This document shows, piece by piece, positions 56,722-64,000 of a stretch of DNA of 64,000 bases. Under the pieces are notes generated by a model. It had not been told where the DNA came from. It saw only the letters and a list, made by a program, of their open reading frames with translations, and ran no database searches. The DNA is from Mycoemilia scoparia. Lineage: Eukaryota > Kickxellomycota > Kickxellomycetes > Kickxellales > Kickxellaceae. The position numbers and the translations under genes are program-made. Each line of letters opens with the position of its first letter. The first letter of the stretch is position 1. The stretch covers positions 1 to 64,000 of the forward strand of contig JANBPU010000011.1 of NCBI GenBank assembly GCA_027575805.1, given 5' to 3'.

Positions 56722-59034
56722 ATGGTAACGAAAAGGCATGGCTCCAAAGGAAGCCTAGCTTCAACAAAAAATTCCAACAAAAGCACAGGTATAAAGCGTC
56801 AGCATCCTGAAAAAGGAGTGAGAGAAGGAGAGACAGAATTTCCAGAACTGAATCTTGAAATGCCAACAGATTCAGAGTCAGAGAGCGACGATGGACTTGA
56901 TGAAGAGGAAATTGACGAGCATGACAGTGATTTTGATACGCTTTTACAGGCAGTTGCCCATGATCAAGGGTTGGGATCCGGGGATGATTCTGATGATGGG
57001 TATATTGAAGGCGACAGCGTAGATGAGGACGAAGAGGACGAAGAGAGTACAAATATTGACTCTGAAACTGAGAGTGGTTATCTGACAAAGCATTCGTTCA
57101 AAGATGACATGGACGCATGGAAAAATGAAAGAAAGGAGCTTGCAAACATCGATCCTGTCTATGATAGTGATTCTTCGACCGAAGAAACAACAAACACCAT
57201 TGGAAACGTTCCCATTGAGTGGTATGCTGACTATCCCCACATTGGCTATGACATTGATGGAAAGAAGGTTCTAAAGCCAATGACAAAGGACCAGCTGGAC
57301 ACATTCTTGTCCAATGCAGATGATCCTGATGCCTTCCGCACAGTTCGTGATGAACTAAACCAGACAGACGTCAGACTCACCGATAAGGAAGTAGACTTGA
57401 TTAAGCGTATCCAGTCTGGTCAGATCCCAGATGCTGAGTACGATCCATATGAACCAACTGTCGAATGGTTCACCTCGCAAAAGATGATCACGCCTCTTAC
57501 AGGTGCCCCGGAACCCAAGAGCCGCTTTATTCCCTCCAAATGGGAGCATAAGATGGTTATGAAGCTCGTACGGGCTTTCCGTAAGAATAAATCGACTCAA
57601 AAGCCACGACCCGAAGCACCAAAATACTATGATATCTGGGCGGAAAATGAAGATCAGGAGCAATCCGATGTGAGAAGCCGTCTTCCTGCACCTAAGATGA
57701 AGCTTCCAGATCACAGCGAATCTTACAATCCACCAGGAGAGTATCTTCTCACTGCTGAGGAGGAAAAGGAGTGGCTTGAGACCGATCCAGATGAACGGAA
57801 GCGTAACTTTTTGCCAAAAGCATACAACAGCCTGCGTCTTGTTCCTGGCTATGACCGATTTGTACAAGAGAGATTCCAGCGTCTACTTGATTTATATGTT
57901 GCCCCCAGAAAAGAGATAAAGAAGAATGATATTGACATTGAGTCTCTTATTCCTAAACTTCCCGATCCAAGAGACCTGCAGCCTTATCCCACACAGCAGT
58001 CACAGCTATATGCAGGACATACTGGACGTGTTAGATCGATATCTGTAGATCCATCTGGTCTCTGGCTGCTTTCTGGGTCTGACGACAAGACAGTAAGGCT
58101 TTGGGAAATTGTCACTGGTCGCTGCGCCCAAATATGGAAGTTCGATGATGTTGTCCAGAAAGTCGCATGGAACCCAGACAAGGACCTGTGCCTCTTTGGC
58201 GTTGCTGCAGGCGACAATGCTTATATTGCTATACCAGATGGCCTCTGTGATCAGACCCGCTTGACTGTGACCGAGGAATTTGTTAAGGCTGGATTTGGAA
58301 ACTCCAAAGATGCTGAGCAAACAGCATCTGTATCATGGAATAAGCCAACGTCGGCTCAACAAGAGGCAGGAATAGAGCTGGTTCTACAGCTAGGTGGAAC
58401 TGTCAAGGATCTTTCATGGCACAAGAAGGGCAACTACTTTTCAACCATGCATTCGCAGACAGGCAATACAGCAGTAATCATCCACCAGATATCAAAGCAC
58501 CAGTCTCAAATCCCCTTCCGCAAACTGAAGGGCCTTGTCCAGAGAACAATGTTCCACCCTACCAAGCCCTGGTTCATAGTCGTTACTCAGCGGTATGTTC
58601 GTATCTACAACTTGATGCAGCAAGAGCTCGTCAAATCTTTGGACCCCAGCGCCAAATGGATATCCAGTATCGATGTTCACCCACAAGGCGATAACGTCAT
58701 TGTTGGTACATATGACAAGAAGCTCGCATGGTTTGATCTTGACCTGTCCACCAAGCCTTACAAAACCATTCGCTACCACACCCAGGCAATCAGACAAGTT
58801 CACTTCAGTCGGAAATACCCGCTCTTTGCATCCTGCTCAGATGACGGGACCATTCAAGTGTTCCACGGAATGGTGTACCAGGATCTCCTACACAACCCAC
58901 TTGTCGTTCCACTCAAGATTCTTCGCGGTCATGAGACCGTGGGACCACTCGGAATTCTGGACTGCACTTTCCATCCAACTCAGCCATGGCTATTTTCATC
59001 GGGTGCTGATCAGACCATTAGGCTTTGGACATGA
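56722..59034 (+). CDS. ERB1: Erb1/BOP1, pre-60S ribosome biogenesis WD40 protein
   Basis: Intronless, 770 residues. Erb1 (BOP1 in animals) forms the PeBoW complex with Nop7 and Ytm1 for 27S pre-rRNA processing. The first ATG of the frame (56722, context CGCCATGG) starts MVTKRHGSKGSL. The N-terminus is highly acidic (DSESESDDGLDEEEIDEHDS). The BOP1N domain (about 160-420) has IPIEWYADYPHIGYDIDGKK-like sequence (here VPIEWYADYPHIG), LIKRIQSGQIPDAEYDPYEP and RFIPSKWEHKMVMKLVRAF. The C-terminal WD40 propeller (about 430-770) has GHTGRVRSISVDPSGLWLLS, GSDDKTVRLWE, VDVHPQ-type blocks and ends FSSGADQTIRLWT. Length and architecture match the family. Confidence 0.97.
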   Translation: MVTKRHGSKGSLASTKNSNKSTGIKRQHPEKGVREGETEFPELNLEMPTDSESESDDGLDEEEIDEHDSDFDTLLQAVAHDQGLGSGDDSDDGYIEGDSVDEDEEDEESTNIDSETESGYLTKHSFKDDMDAWKNERKELANIDPVYDSDSSTEETTNTIGNVPIEWYADYPHIGYDIDGKKVLKPMTKDQLDTFLSNADDPDAFRTVRDELNQTDVRLTDKEVDLIKRIQSGQIPDAEYDPYEPTVEWFTSQKMITPLTGAPEPKSRFIPSKWEHKMVMKLVRAFRKNKSTQKPRPEAPKYYDIWAENEDQEQSDVRSRLPAPKMKLPDHSESYNPPGEYLLTAEEEKEWLETDPDERKRNFLPKAYNSLRLVPGYDRFVQERFQRLLDLYVAPRKEIKKNDIDIESLIPKLPDPRDLQPYPTQQSQLYAGHTGRVRSISVDPSGLWLLSGSDDKTVRLWEIVTGRCAQIWKFDDVVQKVAWNPDKDLCLFGVAAGDNAYIAIPDGLCDQTRLTVTEEFVKAGFGNSKDAEQTASVSWNKPTSAQQEAGIELVLQLGGTVKDLSWHKKGNYFSTMHSQTGNTAVIIHQISKHQSQIPFRKLKGLVQRTMFHPTKPWFIVVTQRYVRIYNLMQQELVKSLDPSAKWISSIDVHPQGDNVIVGTYDKKLAWFDLDLSTKPYKTIRYHTQAIRQVHFSRKYPLFASCSDDGTIQVFHGMVYQDLLHNPLVVPLKILRGHETVGPLGILDCTFHPTQPWLFSSGADQTIRLWT

Positions 59035-59804
59035 TCGCAATATTTTCCACCAGAGATCTATATATAGAACTATAAAGCATCAAGCCAAGCATATCTTTTT
59101 AAGAGTAATAGATCGCTGAGAGATTTCCAATTATAGTTACAAAAAGGCTTTATTTGTTTTGGTTTCACAAAACAAGACCATACTTATAATTAGCCAGAAT
59201 CACCATTATACTAATAAATAGTCTATAATAACAAGTGTAACATAGTGCACGCACAATTACAAATGATCCATCTCCATCAATCAATGGCCCAAATGGGCAA
59301 TGCTATAGTCTTTAATAGCACATGTCTATTTTCTTTCCCAAAAAGCATCAATTAAAGAGAATCAACAAGAAGGGATCGAGGCACAAGAATTGGTGATAGA
59401 TAATCTGTGTCAAGGCTTGAATAAACAAGTACAATATGATACATTAAAATCAAATAAAACAAAGGGTTGCTGCTAGCTGGATGATAAAATGAATGAGTAG
59501 TGAATGGTGTGGTATATACTAAGGGACGGGTTACGGTGTGTGAGTGTGCGTACAGAGACAACAAATGTAGCAGTAGAAAAGCTGAGAGATCCTATCTACG
59601 GCCAGAACCACTCGTAGAGGTAAAAAAGGTGCATGCAATAAAGACGTTTCATCAGACACAAGCGCATACTCATAGCAAACCACACTCGAGAGCGCCCTCG
59701 TACATTGATAGATAGGAATAAAGACAAGGGAGAAGGATAGTCGGAGCGAGAGAATGAGTAGTGAGAGCTCCAAAGAAGAAAATAAAATGATGAATCGGCG
59801 CATT
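59035..59804. other. Convergent spacer, ERB1 to C2H2 gene
   Basis: 770 bp between converging genes; AT- and GA-rich. Short frames only. No repeat recognised. Confidence 0.45.
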
Positions 59805-61060
59805 TTAGCGAGATACTTTTACGGCCATCATGTTGATCAAAACTTGGGCAGCCTAGTAGTAATAAATCACAACAGCAGCAAGCACCACAAAAACAATAAT
59901 TTGTTAGTTACATGCGGTGGCACTGTGGGCACAAATGCGTATAATAAATGTTTCCAGTGATGGATGGGCACAAAGAAAGCAAAATGTTGTGACTGGAGAT
60001 AATCAAGGGGCTGTAGAGAAAATATATCATTAGTATCTGCTATACTAATAGCAAGAGACCATTGATACGAGACAAAGGGGGGAGGGAAGAGGATATAAGG
60101 TCTGAGAAGGAATGAAAGTAAGAGATGGTGGCGTAATAGAGAAGATAGTTTCCAGCATATTATTTGTAAATCAGCACACACACACACAACAATATAGAGA
60201 GTAGAAAACGGAGATCTGAATAGTAGTTAAAATAAAAACTATATAGTAGTAGTATGCATACCTCCATCATTTGAACTTGCTGGTGTTTCGTGAGATTATA
60301 CTTGAGACAGGCATCCCAGGCTTCGTGGTGCTCCCACATATGCTACATCAACAGCAAACATACAAGAGGAGGGCCAGAAAAAGAGCCGAAATGAGCTCAG
60401 GTTAGAATCAAGTGTAACACAGAGACAGATAAAACTCATGTGCATATATAAAAGATAAACGTTTTGAAACAAAACATCGCAGCAACATTTAGCAATGTTT
60501 TGGATATGCCTCAACAGCATATCTGGGTTTAACTATATGCTATCATGTTCTCTGAAACGTTTAGAGGAGCCAGTATCGTTGGGAGCGCCCTGAACTCACC
60601 TTTTGCAAACAGCTGTGATGCTTGTATTTTTTGCCGCACACGCTGCAGACAGCTGTGCTGCGTCCAGAGAATTTCCGGTCGCTGCCATAGCTTCCCAGCT
60701 CAAGTGGGCTGTACTCTGGGGAGCTGCTGCTGCTACAGGCTCTGTTGTATTTGTAGTCATCGATGCGGCGACGAAGAGGGTCTTGGTTGTAGTCTATTAT
60801 TGGGGATAGAGGGATGGCCACATTAAATATGTATCGATATATGCATTAAATATATGCGGATACTATCGTGCCCATAGGCGGTGGCCTGACACACAAAGCA
60901 AAGCAGACTATATGCAAACCAGCAGGCCCAGGAACAGAGTTCCCCTCCAGCCAATGAGTCCATTGCTGGACCGGCGATTGGCAGGAACAGAGATGGGCAA
61001 AGCCGGAGAAAGTAAGCACCACTTACACTTTGGCTTTTCAGAGGACTTTGTGTTATACAT
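59805..61060 (-). CDS. Small single-C2H2 zinc finger protein with HQQVQ motif
   Basis: Predicted 118-residue protein. Exons (-): 61027-61060, 60600-60793, 60262-60342, 59805-59852. It begins MYNTKSSEKPK, continues with Arg/Tyr and Ser-rich sequence, then a classical finger CX2CX12HX3H (VCSVCGKKYKHHSC then LQKHMWEHH) whose last half is on the next exon, and ends LTKHQQVQMMEAAQVLINMM followed by AVKVSR. The KYKHxxCLxKHxWEH...SKHQQVQxxEAAxxL arrangement occurs in fungal C2H2 proteins of unknown function, in which the HQQVQ helix follows the finger. Three exons are well supported by this match. The last exon, after a 409-bp intron, is short but continues the EAAQ helix, so I accept it with caution. 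Nucleic-acid binding is inferred. Confidence 0.68.
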
Positions 61061-63870
61061 GGTACTGACAGAAGAAATAAAAAGATGGTTGAGGTAGTGG
61101 TGTAGTAAGTAATAGTAAATAAATCGGAGCAAGAAATAAAATAGAAACAAGATAAAGGACCCCACTTAATAGATGAACGGGGACGCAGTCTTAAATATTC
61201 ACAAAAATGGATATCACATAAATTTGAAATATCAGCTGCCAGATGTGCTAATATTATTAGTAGTAGAACACAGAGCGGCTCGTCTATTCTCTTTCTAACA
61301 AAGCCAAGGAAACTTATTTTCCACAGGCTGTGCGCCGATGAAACGAGGCACAGTGTGAGCCAGGAATTTCGACAATGGCCACAGTGCTCTTTGCAGAATT
61401 TAAATGGAGAGCTGTGTGGGCCGACAGTCAGAGTGAAAAGTCACGTTTTCTTAAACCTGGTAATCATCAGCTCTCCCTCTTTTAGCCTTGGCCTATCCAA
61501 TCTCGTTCTTAACCTTCCTTCTACTGTAGGTAACACACGGCTACCATGACTTTCAACCAATTCATACTCCTCTATCCAACCCCGCCTCTTCTTTAAACAG
61601 AGGCAGCTCATGGACACACTCCCATGACAGCTCGACATTACTACCATGGCCGCTGCAGTGGTCCTACTACTCCCACCATCATCTCGCTATCTACAAAACA
61701 TCTGGAAGCTATGTACAAATTACTAGTTGCCTCACAAGAAAATATAAATATACAAAATATAGGCCAATCCTTCTTTTCTGATAAGCACACATACTCAGAT
61801 CTCACCCTAAAATGCTGAAGTGGCCAAGAACAGCAGCAGCAGCAGCCAGCTGTATGCCGGCCAGTGTGTTTGCATTTTCAGCAATCAATGACAAAAAGAA
61901 TTCTATATGAGAACGCCTTTACACTCTTTGTTTTTCCACTTTGATCTCTTGTATAAAAAACAGGGCGCATCCTTTATGCGGAAAGATAGGTGGGAATATA
62001 GTAGTATACTGGCTGGTAGCTGGGACAATCAGCGCAGCTGTACGAATAACTGAACTTGTATATCTAGTATACTGGAAAAATCGTTCAATATTCTTTATTT
62101 AGATTCTCTGTGTGTCTATGTTTCAGATATTTTTAAAGTAGTAATGACAAGCCATCTGGTTTTTATGTGACCTTTGCATTCCCTAATGCCTTTAATGTTT
62201 TTGGCTACTACCCAGTAATCGCTTTGAACCCAGGGCAAATGAAACACGGCCTGGCCCATCAGACAGTAGCACCAGCAAATCAGCCGGTCCAGCTACCGCC
62301 GGCTGTTTACTCAGCATTATGATAAACATTACTCTGTCCCTTTAAATATGACGTGAGAGCACCACTCTCTAAAGCCAAATAGTATTATTTGATTTCACAC
62401 CCATGGCCTGTTTATTCTAATTACGCCCATTTGATGGTTTAGCACAGCACTATTTGTCGATGGTGACTCCTGATATTCCGAACGACCCTCGTTGTTGGCC
62501 TTATTGCTATTGCTGCTGCTAATATCACCACTATTTGGAGACTAGGTTATGGCTACTTGGCAGCCATTGTAGCAGCTGCAACAATAGCTACAGCAGCGTT
62601 GACTGTAGATATCAGGGCAGTAGTTCAGCCTATTCTGATTCACCACATCTTACCCTTATTATACTGCTTTTTCCTTGTCCTTATCACCAATATTTTCGTA
62701 AAGCAGCGCGGGCTTGTCCACCATAGAAAGTGGGGCGGTGTGCTTTCAGAGTATAAAAATATATCCAGATGCTGCTGTTGAACTGAACCGCTCCACGCAT
62801 AACTGAACATCTTTAATTAAGGGGCCAAAATGTACCAATGCATGCAAATTCACCACAACCACAATCCGACAATGCACTATTCTACGCTTAGCGGTATTGT
62901 CTATGTGTATTGGTTTGGAACAAAGCTGCCTTCAGTTGGCAGCACAACTCTTGACCTTGTTCTTGGTCACAAATGCACCTTTCTCGGCTGTTTCGACAGC
63001 AGGCCCATTATTCAGACATCCAAAAGGCCTTTGGACTGGATGGCTATACTATACATTCCCAGAGAATATTCCCAACATAAAGCGATCTGGATAACAGTAT
63101 ACCTTTTTGTTCATATGATACTCCGGACCATCCAGGTCGTCGTCGTCGTCGTCATCGTCATCAAATCAGCTATTTGGCGGTCAGACTTCCTTATGGCAGT
63201 TCTCAGTATTTGTTTTCTTGGAAAATGAGTAGAATCGTAGTTGGTTTGTATAGTCTATTTGTGATTGCTGTTGCTGCTATAATGTCTTGCGTGGATGTGT
63301 ATGCTGCCCTCAACTAATGGCCATTTATTTACATGGGCACAATGCATTGGGATCATATCTCGTGATGCTACAGACCCAGCACAAATAGCTGCCTTAATTC
63401 GGTCACTTGAATCGTATAGATAGCCAAATGGGCCTGATGACCCTCTCGTTTTTACTATTACTAAATGGGATGGTTTCCCTAGTGACCGAATCTATGGTAG
63501 GCAGAAGTGGCCCACAGATTTTAGTTCATGATTGAGCTGATCCATATGCGGCTCCTGGGGACCGATTTTGCCCAAGGCCTTGTGAACTTTGACCAGATAA
63601 TAAAACACTTGTCAAACCCAGTCTTCCCCTTATCCAGATACTTTTTGACTATTTTATTTTTGACTACCATCCATTTAAGATGCTTTGATCAAAAGTAACA
63701 GCCACCATCTAATTCTGGATAAGCAGTAATAATGAAATCCACCCATCGTTCCATCCCTGTCATATTACCATAGACGCTTTTAACCATTGGGGGGCAATCG
63801 AGGACTGGATCTACCTCCGGAGCTTCCTGTCGCTGCCGGAGGTTATTGCGTGCTTTATCCTTTGAGTCGC
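61061..63870. other. Right-edge region without a supported gene
   Basis: About 2.8 kb. The longest frame (62830-63228 +, 132 codons) is Ile/Val/Tyr-rich at its end because of GTC repeats (63135-63160) and has no recognisable domain. Other frames (62535-62781) are Ala/Leu-rich and overlapping. The stretch holds one copy of a dispersed repeat near 63508-63602. I see no RNA gene. Confidence 0.45.
63508..63602. repeat. Dispersed repeat, copy 2
   Basis: Contains GTGGCCCACAGATTTTAG, then CCATATGCGGCTCCTGGGGA and TTTTGCCCAAGGCCTTGTGA, matching the last VPS16 intron (about 25062-25145) with spaced substitutions. The best match is the 60 bp from about 63548. Confidence 0.6.
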
Positions 63871-64000
63871 TTTATGGGTGATTGTTTTTGAAGGGCTAAT
63901 TTTTACTAGTAGGCCAGTTTCATCATGCACGTTTGTCAGCCTGTATTATCATTGATAATATGCATTGGCATGTATAGTCTGCTTTTAGCCCTTCAAAAAT
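63871..64000 (+). mobile_element. MITE-like element, subfamily B, copy 3, cut by the window edge
   Basis: Starts TTTATGGGTGATTGTTTTTG then AAGGGC. The interior TTTTACTAGTAGGCCAGTTT and TATTATCATTGATAATATG match the copy at 50663. The right end is reached at CCCTTCAAAAAT and stops at the last base of the window. Confidence 0.88.

Noticed and set aside
62830..63228. 132-codon plus-strand frame near the right end
   Set aside because: Its length is partly due to a GTC simple repeat; no domain or leader.

Overview
The window reads as nuclear DNA of a filamentous or early-diverging fungus. Fungal hallmarks are a Zn2Cys6 transcription factor, a GT15 (KRE2/KTR) mannosyltransferase, a Pho88/Snd3 ER protein and an Ede1-like EH protein. 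The DNA is AT-rich. Genes are compact and on both strands. Introns are mostly 50-150 bp with GTAAGT-like donors and TAG/CAG acceptors, and their density is very uneven: VPS16 has 18, while ERB1, the Zn2Cys6 regulator and an ATP-grasp-like gene have none. An animal-type diacylglycerol kinase, a full striatin and many conserved introns fit a non-yeast lineage (Zoopagomycota/Mucoromycota-like). That placement is inference only.

Layout. 0.6-2.4 kb: two tandem secreted 10-cysteine paralogs. 3-6.1 kb (-): CLC anion/proton exchanger with CBS domains. 7.6-10.2 kb (+): diacylglycerol kinase. 11-12 kb (+): Rrp17/Nop25. 12.6-16 kb (-): three-EH endocytic scaffold. 16.7-19.5 kb (-): Zn2Cys6 regulator. 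21.2-25.3 kb (+): VPS16. 25.5-26.5 kb (-): tubulin cofactor B. 27.3-30.7 kb (+): striatin. 31.8-32.5 kb (+): orphan. 33.1-34.1 kb (+): short PI31-like protein. 34.8-36.5 kb (-): ATP-grasp-like protein. 39-40 kb (+): Pho88. 40.3-42.4 kb (-): branched-chain aminotransferase. 42.9-43.5 kb (+): acylphosphatase. 43.7-44.1 kb (+): Fmc1. 44.3-45.3 kb (-): Rpb7. 45.6-47.1 kb (-): MFAP1. 49.3-51.2 kb (+): mannosyltransferase. 51.7-53.2 kb (-): Scd6/LSM14. 53.9-55.2 kb (-): proteasome alpha4. 55.7-56.2 kb (+): ubiquitin-eS31. 56.7-59 kb (+): Erb1/BOP1. 59.8-61.1 kb (-): small C2H2 protein. The last 3 kb hold no gene I can support.

Most genes are unlinked housekeeping functions: vesicle fusion and endocytosis, ribosome biogenesis, mRNA decay and splicing, the ubiquitin-proteasome system, mitochondrial metabolism and wall glycosylation. 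Local themes are a divergent proteasome-alpha4/ubiquitin-eS31 promoter and a secreted-protein tandem.

The main unexplained structure is a family of about 100-130 bp inverted-repeat elements (MITE-like). There are 11 copies in two subfamilies, sharing a terminal repeat built on ATTTTTGAAGG. Two copies lie inside introns, and one of these appears to supply the splice donor of a CLC intron. Three copies sit head-to-tail sharing CATATG junctions. Other points of note are GC-AG introns in two small genes, several very small first exons, an unusual ubiquitin sequence, a CLC with Asp at the proton-glutamate position, and a second dispersed repeat found in the last VPS16 intron and near the right edge.

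All exon coordinates were worked out by hand from reading frame, splice consensus and family alignment from memory. No search was run.
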